Source: Adlercreutzia sp. ZJ141 (lineage in GTDB: Bacteria; Actinomycetota; Coriobacteriia; Coriobacteriales; Eggerthellaceae). From it: a stretch of DNA of 64,000 nt. Made by a program: the position numbers and the translations under genes. Shown here piece by piece: positions 43,776 through 52,313 of the stretch. Position 1 is the stretch's first letter. Each line of letters opens with the position of its first letter. The stretch covers positions 62,001-126,000 of the forward strand of contig NZ_JAAKEB010000006.1 in the NCBI RefSeq assembly GCF_011038965.1, given 5' to 3'. Under the pieces are notes generated by a model, which saw only the letters and a program-made list of their open reading frames with translations, ran no database searches and was not told where the DNA came from.

Positions 43776-44993
43776 ATGGGAAACTGTCTCGTCGCGCAAT
43801 CGGGCGGACCAACCGCCGTCATCAATGCCACTTTGGCGGGCGTCATCCGAGCAAACCAGCTCAACCCCATCTACGACCGCGTGTTTGGCGGCATCGGTGG
43901 TATCGAAGGCGTGCTGAACGGAGCGCTGTATGACCTGACAAATCTGACCAGCCATGAGCTCGACCTACTCGAACAAACACCCTCATCCACACTGGGAACG
44001 TGCCGGTACAAGATGAGACGCGACAACCCTGCCGATTTCGAGCGACTACTCAATGTCTTAGATGACGCCAATATCGACGCGATGTTCTACATCGGCGGCA
44101 ACGACTCGATGGACACCGTGGCTGCAATGGCGGAATACTCCATCACCCATGGTTCGGGCAAGCGCTTTATAGGAATACCGAAAACGGTCGACAATGACCT
44201 CGTGAACGTTGACCACTGCCCCGGATTTGCCAGCGCGGCAAAAGTGGCGAATCAGATCGTGCATGCAACCGCTCTCGATTACGCCGCATATACACGACCT
44301 GAAGTGTTCGTACTAGAAACCATGGGACGCGACGCCGGCTGGCTGGCGGCGAGTTGTTGCGTCACTGGCGACGTTGACCTGGTAGTGCTGCCCGAAGTTG
44401 ATTTCGACCGCGACTCGTTCCTTGACCAGGTAAAAGCATGTATGGAAGCAAAAGGCGAATGCTACATCGTGGTGTCTGAAGGAGCGCATTACGCAGATGG
44501 AACGTATGTTTCTGCAGGCAAAAGCGAAGATGACGGCTTCTCACATGCGGTGCTCGGGGGCGCTGGAGCCGTTATCAAGCAGATGATTATCGACGCGCAC
44601 ATCGCGCCACGCGGCTTGGTTCAGGACCTGTCACGCGCCGCGCGGTCGAGCAACTTCGCACAAAGTTTGGTTGATGTTACCGAAGCGTATGAGCTGGGGC
44701 TCAGTGCCCACATGCGCAGTGCACACCCCGACTTCACCGCACAAGTGGTGGGCGTGGCCCCACGCTCAGCCGAAGAGATTGCAGCTGGCGAATACAACGC
44801 TCGCTTCTTTGCCAGACCCGCACGCGAGCTCGCCAACTACGTGCGTCACTTTCCTACCGAGTGGATTCTTCCCGACTACCGCGGCGTGACAGACGAGGCG
44901 CTGTCGTACTTCCGTCCGCTGATCGAAGGCGAACCGAAGCTCATCATGGAAGGCGGCATACCTGCAACGCTGCCGCCATTCAGCCGGAGATAA
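43776..44993 (+). CDS. 6-phosphofructokinase, probably pyrophosphate-dependent
   Basis: The ATG at 43776 sits 6 bases after AGGAGA; one at 43770 is possible. The protein has 405 residues. PFK motifs are QSGGPTAVINA, GGND (107-110), PKTVDND (136-142) and METMGRDAGWLAA-like ETMGRDAGWLAA. ATP enzymes have Gly in the second position after GGD; here GGND carries Asp, the mark of PPi-using enzymes. It performs the committed step of glycolysis, reversibly if PPi-linked. Confidence 0.88.
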   Translation: MGNCLVAQSGGPTAVINATLAGVIRANQLNPIYDRVFGGIGGIEGVLNGALYDLTNLTSHELDLLEQTPSSTLGTCRYKMRRDNPADFERLLNVLDDANIDAMFYIGGNDSMDTVAAMAEYSITHGSGKRFIGIPKTVDNDLVNVDHCPGFASAAKVANQIVHATALDYAAYTRPEVFVLETMGRDAGWLAASCCVTGDVDLVVLPEVDFDRDSFLDQVKACMEAKGECYIVVSEGAHYADGTYVSAGKSEDDGFSHAVLGGAGAVIKQMIIDAHIAPRGLVQDLSRAARSSNFAQSLVDVTEAYELGLSAHMRSAHPDFTAQVVGVAPRSAEEIAAGEYNARFFARPARELANYVRHFPTEWILPDYRGVTDEALSYFRPLIEGEPKLIMEGGIPATLPPFSRR

Positions 44994-45069
44994 CGCACTC
45001 ACGACGCATGCCGATCAAAAGAAAATGTGTCAGCGTGTGACAGTGGGCGTCTCTGACACGCTCTGGCAC

Positions 45070-45111
45070 AACGATAGGAACCCGCGCCATTACAGCCGGG
45101 TCCCTATCGTT
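45070..45111. terminator. Bidirectional terminator between pfk and leuS
   Basis: AACGATAGG-A-ACCCG at 45070-45084 pairs with CGGGT-C-CCTATCGTT at 45097-45111, between two convergent genes. Confidence 0.75.
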
Positions 45112-45156
45112 GATATCGTAGAACAGCGTAAACGAGCAGCAGCGTGAACGAGCCGC

Positions 45157-47907
45157 TTACTTCGCCACGATGTTCACCAGACGACCTGCAATAACGATCA
45201 CCTTCACGACGTTTTTGCCCTCAAGCGCCCGCGAAACGGCCTCTTGCGCGGCGTCCTTCACCGTATCCTCGGCGGCGTCGGCGGCAACGGTGATCTTGGC
45301 CTTCACCTTGCCGTTCACCTGCACAGCAAGCTCCACCTCGTCGGCCTTGGCCTGATCGGGGTCAAACTCGGGCCACGCCTGGGTGTGTACGGAAATCCCT
45401 GCGTGCCCCAGCGCTGTCTGCCACAGCTCTTCAGCCCAGTGCGGCGCAATCGGCGCCATAAGCTTCACCAACACCTCGGCCACCTCGCGGCTGAAAGAAC
45501 CTGCCTTCTCACACCCCAACCGGCGCTCGGGCGAAGCTGCACGCAGAAATGCTCCAGCAGCATTCACGAGTTCCATGATCGCCGCGATGGCGGTGTTGAA
45601 GTTGTTGCGCTCGAAGTCTTCAATAACCTTACCCACCACGCGATGGCGCTCGCGTCGCAACTCGTCCATGGCCGCATGTGTGGCGTCCTTGTCGGCTTCA
45701 GTGCCGCTGAACAGGGTATCGTCGCCTGCCTCGCCCACCAGATCGCACACAGTGCGCCAGGCGCGGTTCAGGAACTTATACATGCCCGCCAGGCCGTCTT
45801 CGTTCCACAGCTTCTCCTTGTCGGGCGGACCCATGAACAGCATGGTAGCACGTACCGCATCGGCACCGTAATTCGCGATCATTTCCTCAGGCGACACCAC
45901 GTTGCCCTTCGATTTGCTCATAACCTCGCCGTTCGAATCAAGCACCATGCCTTGGCACAGCAGGTTGGTGAACGGTTCATCAAAGGAGAGCATTCCCATA
46001 TCGCGCAGCACCTTCGTGAAGAAGCGGCTGTACAACAGGTGCAAAATGGCGTGCTCGATACCACCGATATACTGGTCAACCGGCATCCATGCGTTGGTCT
46101 TTTCCGGATCGAACGGTGCCTGCGCATTGTGTGGATCGGTGTAACGCATGTAGTACCAGCTTGAACACGTAAACGTATCCATGGTGTCGGTTTCGCGCCG
46201 TGCGACCCCTCCGCAGACAGGGCACGTGCAGGACGCGAAACCCTCGTGTGTAGCAAGCGTTTCGCCAGCGGCCAGATCGATGTCTTCAGGCAGACGCACC
46301 GGCAGGTCTTCTTCGGGAACGGGTACCACACCGCACGTGGGGCAATGGATGGCAGGAATAGGGTTGCCCCAATAGCGCTGACGGGAAATAAGCCAGTCGC
46401 GCAGACGGAACTCCACCTTACGACGGCCCGTGCCACTCCGCTCAAGTTCGGCGACTACGGCTTCCTCGGCCGGCGAGTGCTTGCCGCCCACAAGCCCCGT
46501 GTAAGGGCCGGACTGCACAAGAATACCCTCGGCTGCATAGGCGCACTCCCAATCAACCGTGGTAACTGCACGGTTTTGCTCGTCTTTGAGCTGGGGATAC
46601 AGCGGGTCATCCTCACCTAAGATAATCGGAATAATAGGCAAGTCGTACTTGCGAGCGAACTCGAAGTCGCGTTGGTCACCACAGGGAACGGCCATGACTG
46701 CACCGGTACCGTAGTCGGCCACCACGTAGTCGGCAACCCACACAGGCACCTTCTCACCGTTGATGGGATTCACCACGTAGCGGCCCGTAAACACGCCGTG
46801 CTTCTCGTGATCGCCCTGAGCGCGCTCCACGGCGCTTACCTTTGCCGCAGCCTCCACGAGCTCCATGACAGGCTTTTCATATTCGGTACCCGCTACCAAG
46901 TCGCGCAAGCCTTTGTATTCGGGAGCCAACACGAAAAAGCTGCAGCCGAACAACGTATCAGCACGCGTGGTGAACACGGTGATGGTTTCCCAGGAGGATT
47001 GGTTGTTCTGATCGTTTGGATTGTTTTGGTCGCCCTGGTCGTTCGTAGCGTCAGCGAGGATTTCTGTGGTGCCCGAGATTGACGGGCTGGCGGAGGCGAA
47101 GCCTACTTCGGTAGGCGAGCCTTCGTCAGCATGGCAAGATTGGGTGCCACAGAAAGTCGCAGCGTCGGCCTGTTCCGCTTGTCCCGTCAGGGCAAGCGGA
47201 ACTAATTTGAAATCGACTTCGGCGCCTTCCGAGCGACCGATCCAGTTCGCCTGCTGCTGCTTCACACGCTCCGGCCAGCCTTCCAGCTGATCGAGATCGT
47301 CGAGCAGCTCCTGCGCGTAGTCGGTAATCTTGAAGTACCACTGGGTGAGATCGCGCTTCTCAACCTCGGAGTTGCAGCGCCAGCAGCGGCCTTCGGTAAC
47401 CTGCTCGTTTGCGAGCACCGTAGCGCAGCTCGGGCACCAGTTCACCGGCGAGTTGCGACGCTCAACCAGCCCACGCTTCCAGAACTGCAGGAAGATCCAC
47501 TGCCCCCAGCGGTAGTACTCGGGGTCGCACGCCACCACGGTGCGGTCCCAGTCATAAGAAAACCCCATGCGCTTAAAGCTTGCCTTTTGCGTGTCGATGT
47601 TCGCATATGTCCACTTCGCGGGATGACTCTTGTGCTTGATGGCGGCGTTTTCCGCTGGCAGGCCAAACGCATCCCAACCCATAGGATGCAGCACATTGTA
47701 CCCGCGCATCCGGGAATACCGCGCAACCACGTCACCATAGGTGTAGTTGCTCACATGCCCCATATGAATGTCGCCCGAGGGATACGGGAACATCTCGAGC
47801 ACGTACTTTTTCGGCTTCGAAGGATCTTCCGTCACCTTATACAGGTCGGCGTCGGCCCAGGCCTGCTGCCAGCGAGGTTCGATCTCGTGCGGATTATAAG
47901 CTTTCAT
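45157..47907 (-). CDS. leuS: Leucyl-tRNA synthetase with inserted palindromic element
   Basis: The ATG at 47907, after GGAAGAG, gives 916 residues. Class I motifs are intact: [11 protein letters not shown] (HIGH type), VMSKSKGN (KMSKS type), and the editing region (CP1) starting [12 protein letters not shown]. Between EVDFKL and ETITVF, about 70 extra residues are present. They comprise a peptide encoded by a two-hairpin palindromic element (47095-47202), followed by an Asn/Asp/Gln-rich run. The insert lies at the entrance to CP1, a surface position, so activity is probably kept. Confidence 0.95.
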   Translation of the reverse strand: MKAYNPHEIEPRWQQAWADADLYKVTEDPSKPKKYVLEMFPYPSGDIHMGHVSNYTYGDVVARYSRMRGYNVLHPMGWDAFGLPAENAAIKHKSHPAKWTYANIDTQKASFKRMGFSYDWDRTVVACDPEYYRWGQWIFLQFWKRGLVERRNSPVNWCPSCATVLANEQVTEGRCWRCNSEVEKRDLTQWYFKITDYAQELLDDLDQLEGWPERVKQQQANWIGRSEGAEVDFKLVPLALTGQAEQADAATFCGTQSCHADEGSPTEVGFASASPSISGTTEILADATNDQGDQNNPNDQNNQSSWETITVFTTRADTLFGCSFFVLAPEYKGLRDLVAGTEYEKPVMELVEAAAKVSAVERAQGDHEKHGVFTGRYVVNPINGEKVPVWVADYVVADYGTGAVMAVPCGDQRDFEFARKYDLPIIPIILGEDDPLYPQLKDEQNRAVTTVDWECAYAAEGILVQSGPYTGLVGGKHSPAEEAVVAELERSGTGRRKVEFRLRDWLISRQRYWGNPIPAIHCPTCGVVPVPEEDLPVRLPEDIDLAAGETLATHEGFASCTCPVCGGVARRETDTMDTFTCSSWYYMRYTDPHNAQAPFDPEKTNAWMPVDQYIGGIEHAILHLLYSRFFTKVLRDMGMLSFDEPFTNLLCQGMVLDSNGEVMSKSKGNVVSPEEMIANYGADAVRATMLFMGPPDKEKLWNEDGLAGMYKFLNRAWRTVCDLVGEAGDDTLFSGTEADKDATHAAMDELRRERHRVVGKVIEDFERNNFNTAIAAIMELVNAAGAFLRAASPERRLGCEKAGSFSREVAEVLVKLMAPIAPHWAEELWQTALGHAGISVHTQAWPEFDPDQAKADEVELAVQVNGKVKAKITVAADAAEDTVKDAAQEAVSRALEGKNVVKVIVIAGRLVNIVAK
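47095..47202 (-). repeat. Two-hairpin palindromic element, copy 1 (inside leuS)
   Basis: Read on the minus strand: stem 1 is GTTCCGCTTG/CAAGCGGAAC (47202-47193 with 47081+ positions 47181-47172). The linker GCCGACGCTGCG follows, then AATCTTGC, then stem 2 GCCTAC-CGAA-GTAGGC (47116-47101). The same layout, linker and tetraloop recur in porD with different but still complementary stem sequences. It has no stop in the leuS frame and adds about 36 residues. Confidence 0.75.
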
Positions 47908-47996
47908 GATCGCTCTTCCTTGCGTTGTAACGGGGTAAAATCGCAGGTGCCATTGTAGCAGTCTTGGCAAGGTTGCGTGCTTGATTCCACGTTGTC

Positions 47997-48935
47997 CTAT
48001 ACCCAATCGCGGCGCATTGCTTCCCATTTCGCATCGCGGCCGGCCACTACACTGGCAACTTCGTCGTCGGTGAGCGCGCGGAAGCGTCCTTGCCGACGCA
48101 GGTAATGCTCGACGCTGCCAAACGCCACTGGATCGGCCTCGAAGCGCTTTGGGTTGCGGCTCAACTTGAAACTGCCACCCGGCACGCCCGACACGTCCGC
48201 ACCCTCATACTCAGCCAAATACCACAGCCCGCAGTCGACCATTTCCTTCGCGATATCAATGGTGTCGTCCACCGCACAGCCCCAACCCGTCGGACACGGC
48301 GCAATCACATGGATGTACTTCGTGCCGCGAATGGAGGCTGCACGCTGCACCTTGCGCATGAAATCGGGTAAATACCCGACAGACGCCGTGGCAGCATACG
48401 GAATACCATGCGCGGCCACGATTTCGAACATATTCTTCTTCTGCGTCAGGCACCCGTGCGCATTTTTCCCCGCAGGTGTCGTCGTGGTCTTCGCGCCGAA
48501 CGGCGTCAGCGACGACTTCTGGATGCCCGTATTCATGTACGCCTCGTTGTCGTAGCAGATGTACAGGATGTCGTCGTTGCGGTCGATAGCACCCGACAGC
48601 GCCTGGATGCCGATATCAGCCGTGCCTCCGTCGCCAGCAAAGCCCACTACCGTACAATCCTCGAGCTTCTTACCCTGCACGCGCAGCCCTGCCTCGATAC
48701 CCGACAGCACGGCGGCGGTGGCAGCAAACGGTGTGATGATGGCATTGGTGGAAAAGCACAGCTGCGGAAAGTTAAAACCCACAGCACTCATGCAGCCCGC
48801 TGGCAGCGCCACAACGGCATGTGGCCCAAGCACCTTGAGCGCCGCACGTACCGCAAGCGATCCGCCGCAACCCGCGCATGCTTTGTGGCCGAAAAACAGC
48901 TCGTCATCGGTGATGTTGCGTGCATTGATGGCCAT
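47997..48935 (-). CDS. porB: 2-oxoacid:ferredoxin oxidoreductase beta subunit
   Basis: The ATG overlaps the alpha-subunit stop (TAATG) behind GGAGG and gives 312 residues. The TPP-binding subunit is recognisable by [17 protein letters not shown] (cluster Cys), [20 protein letters not shown] (TPP motif) and [14 protein letters not shown]. It catalyses ferredoxin-linked oxidative decarboxylation of a 2-oxoacid with the other three subunits; pyruvate is the usual substrate of this gene set. It is the last gene of porCDAB. Confidence 0.9.
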   Translation of the reverse strand: MAINARNITDDELFFGHKACAGCGGSLAVRAALKVLGPHAVVALPAGCMSAVGFNFPQLCFSTNAIITPFAATAAVLSGIEAGLRVQGKKLEDCTVVGFAGDGGTADIGIQALSGAIDRNDDILYICYDNEAYMNTGIQKSSLTPFGAKTTTTPAGKNAHGCLTQKKNMFEIVAAHGIPYAATASVGYLPDFMRKVQRAASIRGTKYIHVIAPCPTGWGCAVDDTIDIAKEMVDCGLWYLAEYEGADVSGVPGGSFKLSRNPKRFEADPVAFGSVEHYLRRQGRFRALTDDEVASVVAGRDAKWEAMRRDWV

Positions 48936-50278
48936 TACCGCACCTCCGTTTCGCGTACCGAGAAAACCTGCGCTTTGCTGGAGTCGCCGTCGCCATCGCA
49001 GCTCGGCGCGGCGCACCCGGCGCCGTTGTCGCGAAGCTCGCCACCAAGCACTCGACCGCAGCCAGGTTCAGGGTCAAGAGAATCGACACCCAAAAACGTT
49101 ACACGCGGTAGCTCGGTTGCCGCAGCACGCCCCTGCTCGCGCACCTGAGCAGCCACGCACTGCAACGCACGAAATATACTCACAACGTGATCTTCCGAAA
49201 TATTGTCGCCACCCAAGCCACCAATGAAGTTGTACGTAGGAGCGGTTATCCCCGCCTGTTGCAGCGCCGAATTGACATTTGTGAACACCGTGCCCTCCGC
49301 ACCGAAGGAGATATCTTTTTCCAGCACGGCCACCGCTTCTGCACCGTGCAGCGCACGCGCGATCTGACGCGCCGGAAACGGACGCATGTAGCGAATCTTC
49401 AGCAAGCCGGCACGCACGCCGCTTGCACGCAAGTGGCTCACAACACCACGGGCGAGCCCGGCAACCGACCCGAGCGTAACTAACACCACTTCGGCGTCAT
49501 CGCAATCAATCGCCTCTATCATGCCTGGGTACCGCCGTCCGGTAACCTCTTCGAAACGGCGCTCCACAACGGATACCACCTGCGGCACCGCTTCGGCCAT
49601 ATCGCGATGTGCCCAATACTTGTAGTAACGATTGAACTCCGGACCCGCAGAATACCCCATGTTCACCGGATGGTCGAAATCAAAGCAGTTGCCCGCCGCA
49701 TCGTACGGAGGCAGAATCGCGTCAGCTTCGCTGGGTTCGGGAATGTCCACGTTCTCGTACGTATGTGTGAGCGCAAATCCATCAAGGTTTACCATGAACG
49801 GCATACGAACACGCATGTCTTCCGCAACAGCGTAGGCCATGAGCGCCAAATCGAGTGCTTCTTGGTTGTTTTCGGCGTACGCTTGAATCCACCCGTGATC
49901 GAGCAGCGCCAGTGAATCGCGCTGGTCGCCGTAGATGTTCCAGGGCAGTGCCGTTGCTCGGTTGGCGTTCATCATAACAATGGGAAACCGCCCGCCTGCC
50001 GCGTAGGTTAGCACCTCGGCCATGTACAACAGCCCTTGGCTGCTCGTTGCTGTAAACGTTCGGGCACCGGTGGCGGCAGCGCCCATGGCAGCAGACAGAG
50101 CCGAATGCTCGGATTCCACATGAATGTACTCGGCGGCAAGCTGGCCCGATTCCACCATTTCGGACAATCGCTCGACCACCACCGTCTGCGGCGTGATGGG
50201 ATAGGCGGAAATTACCTGCGGGCGAGCCAGACGCACGCCTTCAGCAAACGCCTCGTCACCAGAAAGAAAGCGCTTCAT
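48935..50278 (-). CDS. porA: 2-oxoacid:ferredoxin oxidoreductase alpha subunit
   Basis: This 447-residue protein has the alpha-subunit start FLSGDEAFAEGVRLARPQVI, the SAYPITPQT motif, ATSSQGLLYMAEVL and the C-terminal domain with EKDISFGAEGTVF. The last ~45 residues are Gly/Asp/Cys-rich and are not typical for the family. It starts directly after the porD stop, and its own stop overlaps porB. Confidence 0.9.
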   Translation of the reverse strand: MKRFLSGDEAFAEGVRLARPQVISAYPITPQTVVVERLSEMVESGQLAAEYIHVESEHSALSAAMGAAATGARTFTATSSQGLLYMAEVLTYAAGGRFPIVMMNANRATALPWNIYGDQRDSLALLDHGWIQAYAENNQEALDLALMAYAVAEDMRVRMPFMVNLDGFALTHTYENVDIPEPSEADAILPPYDAAGNCFDFDHPVNMGYSAGPEFNRYYKYWAHRDMAEAVPQVVSVVERRFEEVTGRRYPGMIEAIDCDDAEVVLVTLGSVAGLARGVVSHLRASGVRAGLLKIRYMRPFPARQIARALHGAEAVAVLEKDISFGAEGTVFTNVNSALQQAGITAPTYNFIGGLGGDNISEDHVVSIFRALQCVAAQVREQGRAAATELPRVTFLGVDSLDPEPGCGRVLGGELRDNGAGCAAPSCDGDGDSSKAQVFSVRETEVR

Positions 50279-50848
50279 CTACTCATTCGCCTCGCTTTCA
50301 GGAATCATGCGAAGGGCCCAAAAGCGACACATCCGCACGCAAATGCCGCAGCCCTTACAGAAGTCGTAATCAACAGCAACACCACCTGGGCTAACCTGCC
50401 GACTTGTACCTCCCTGGTCCACATCAGTCAGCGAGGGCGCACAGGGTACGTCAGATTGCGGTGAGAGTCCGAGGAAGCGGCCTTCGGGCCGCGACGAGGG
50501 ATCGGAGCCGCAAGATGGCGTGGCCTGTGCGGCCGCAGCGTCGGCGAGTTCCGTCGGTCGGCAGACCGACGGAACTCTATAAATAGCGCCATCGGGACAA
50601 TAGAGATAGCATTGCAGGCAGTTTGTACACTTCTCGGCATCGATGACGGGGCGTATGTTGCGCCACCCGGCGTTCTTCGCCACCAAGTGGCCCGCCGGAT
50701 AACACGTAGTACGCGCATACACGGCATGATCTAAGCTCGGTGGGCAGGCAAGATGCGAACGCAGAACGGGAATATGCTCGCAGGTGCGCACCACATCGCC
50801 AACTGGCACATTCGCCGCCGTACCAATGCGAGAAACGTCGTTGTTCAT
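50279..50848 (-). CDS. porD: 2-oxoacid:ferredoxin oxidoreductase delta subunit, split by inserted peptide
   Basis: Two 4Fe-4S motifs are present: CTNCLQCYLYCPDGAI and CKGCGICVRMCRFWAL. In normal PorD they are about 20 residues apart; here some 65 extra residues intervene. The insert begins VPSVCRPTELADAA and is encoded by a palindromic element (50466-50577) plus a further Ser/Pro-rich run. Both clusters look intact, so electron transfer may still work, but the distance between clusters must be kept by folding the insert outward. An N-terminal extension of about 60 residues precedes the clusters. The ATG overlaps the porC stop (ATGA). Confidence 0.88.
   Translation of the reverse strand: MNNDVSRIGTAANVPVGDVVRTCEHIPVLRSHLACPPSLDHAVYARTTCYPAGHLVAKNAGWRNIRPVIDAEKCTNCLQCYLYCPDGAIYRVPSVCRPTELADAAAAQATPSCGSDPSSRPEGRFLGLSPQSDVPCAPSLTDVDQGGTSRQVSPGGVAVDYDFCKGCGICVRMCRFWALRMIPESEANE
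50466..50577 (-). repeat. Two-hairpin palindromic element, copy 2 (inside porD)
   Basis: Minus strand: stem 1 is GAGTTCCGTCGGTC with GACCGACGGAACTC (50577-50564 and 50559-50546, loop of four). Then the linker GCCGACGCTGCG, then CATCTTGC, then stem 2 GCGGCC-CGAA-GGCCGC (50492-50477). It shares order, linker, tetraloop and reading phase with the leuS copy, while stem bases differ in a compensating way. Confidence 0.75.
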
Positions 50849-51429
50849 CGGAGTGTTCCTTCCTTGCCATCGACACTACCCTCTCGCATTACACGGCGCG
50901 CCTCGTCAACGATACGCTCGTTCTTCTCGTGCAGTTTCGCTGGCATGTACTGACGAATGGCTTGCTTCACCTCGTCGGCAGAAAGCGTGTTGCCAAGCGC
51001 CGAAATGGCTCCTAAGAATACTGTATTAGGAATGGGTCTGCCAAGCAACGCTTCGGATATCCCGTTCGCGTCGATGGCGATAATGTGGGCGTCCGCCGAG
51101 TCTCCGAAGGCGGCAGTCAGATCGACTGCCGAGCGAGCGCTGTTTACCAGCACGCAACCGCCCGGCTTCACCTCAGCCTGCCATCCGCTCGAAAGCAGCG
51201 TTTCGTCCAGATATACCACATAATCGGCGCGCGTGACAGCGCTGCGGTCGCCAATGGGCGCATCGGACACCTTCGTAAACGCACGCATGGGCGCACCACG
51301 CCGCTCCGGCCCAAACGACGGGAACGCTAGCGCATAGCGCCCTTCACGCAGCGATGACGCTGCGCCCAACAGGCGCGCCGCCGTGAACGCGCCTTGTCCG
51401 CCGCGTCCATGCCACAGTATTTCGATCAT
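50845..51429 (-). CDS. porC: 2-oxoacid:ferredoxin oxidoreductase gamma subunit
   Basis: The ATG at 51429, after AGAGGGA, gives 194 residues. The gamma-subunit signature is clear: EILWHGRGGQGAFTAARLLG at the N-terminus, FPSFGPERRGAPMRAF, and IDANGISEALLGRPIPNTVFLGA. First gene of porCDAB. It lies 230 bp downstream of the LysR-effector-domain gene, with a hairpin between. Confidence 0.9.
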   Translation of the reverse strand: MIEILWHGRGGQGAFTAARLLGAASSLREGRYALAFPSFGPERRGAPMRAFTKVSDAPIGDRSAVTRADYVVYLDETLLSSGWQAEVKPGGCVLVNSARSAVDLTAAFGDSADAHIIAIDANGISEALLGRPIPNTVFLGAISALGNTLSADEVKQAIRQYMPAKLHEKNERIVDEARRVMREGSVDGKEGTLR

Positions 51430-51585
51430 GCACGTCCCTCTCTGACGAATAACTCTCATCCAGTTACAGAGAATGCAAGTATACCGCTCCCGCGCTGCTT
51501 CAGAAAAAGTCGTCGACAGATGGCTCGCCCTCGCACACCGCCACCCGCAACCGTCCGAACTGCCCGCGCTTCTAACAACAACAGC

Positions 51586-51612
51586 GGCCCGCCCCCTGCG
51601 GGGAGACGGGCC
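51586..51612 (-). terminator. Hairpin between effector-domain gene and porC
   Basis: GGCCCG at 51586-51591 pairs with CGGGCC at 51607-51612, with a further CCCC/GGGG inner pairing. It may separate the paaK unit from porCDAB or allow partial readthrough. No T-tract is seen. Confidence 0.5.
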
Positions 51613-51659
51613 TCCACATATCACGCGAGCGCGGTACGCACGAACCTCGAACCTACCGC

Positions 51660-52313
51660 TTACTCCCGAGCGTAACGCTCCAGGCTCTTCTTCAGGCCAC
51701 TCACGAAGCGCTCACCAAGTGGGCTTAAGCACGCGCCCTGCTTCGTAACAATACCTAGGTGCAGCTTCACATCGGTATCAAGCTCAACCGTGGTCAAGCT
51801 CGTACCGTCGGCAATGCCCACCAAAATGCCGCTGGTAACCGTGTAGCCGTTCAGCGCCGTGGCCAGCTCACTTAAGGTAGCGCGGTCGGTGCAGATGATC
51901 GTCTTGTCGCGCGCCACGTCCGACAGCGCTTCCTCAAAGAACTCCTCTGGCACATCAGCACCCTGATCGAAGCGGATGTAAGGCCAATCCTCCAGATCGT
52001 CTAAGGAAAGACGTGACGCATTCGACAGCGGATGGCTTACCGGCAGCGCCACACGCGGCGCGCTTTTCGCCAGTTCGGTGAATTCCAAACCAGCCTCGGC
52101 GATAGCCGCGTCGAGCACCGCTTCCGACGTGGTAGTACGCATAATCAGGCCCACTTCGCTCACGCCCGAGGAAACATCGTCGAACACGCCTTGCGTAGTG
52201 GTGTCGCGCAGCAGATAGCGGTAAGAATCGCCGCCCGCAGCCAAAACGGTATGGGCGAACGTTTGGACACCGAACAGGTAGTGCTGTTGGGAAACGGAGA
52301 ACGCGATAGACAT
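51660..52313 (-). CDS. LysR effector-binding domain without DNA-binding domain
   Basis: The ATG overlaps the paaK stop (TAATG). The 217 residues correspond to a LysR substrate-binding domain only: SIAFSVSQQHYLFGVQTFAH ... SEVGLIMR ... ALPVSHPLSNASRLSLDDL ... TLSELATALNGYTVTSGIL. It aligns along its length with the C-terminal part of the full LysR encoded divergently at 54040 (AVSTQHYAFSVQAFVN; SEVGILYM; LSQLLSSHNGYTLSTGVL). The helix-turn-helix is absent, and the coupling suggests that this is a stable arrangement rather than decay. It may sense the ligase product or titrate ligand. Confidence 0.8.
   Translation of the reverse strand: MSIAFSVSQQHYLFGVQTFAHTVLAAGGDSYRYLLRDTTTQGVFDDVSSGVSEVGLIMRTTTSEAVLDAAIAEAGLEFTELAKSAPRVALPVSHPLSNASRLSLDDLEDWPYIRFDQGADVPEEFFEEALSDVARDKTIICTDRATLSELATALNGYTVTSGILVGIADGTSLTTVELDTDVKLHLGIVTKQGACLSPLGERFVSGLKKSLERYARE

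Noticed and set aside
48935-49070. Gly/Asp/Cys-rich C-terminal tail of porA as a third copy of the palindromic element
   Set aside because: The PSC-x-x-D-like spacing is suggestive, but the linker GCCGACGCTGCG and the tetraloop stem are missing.
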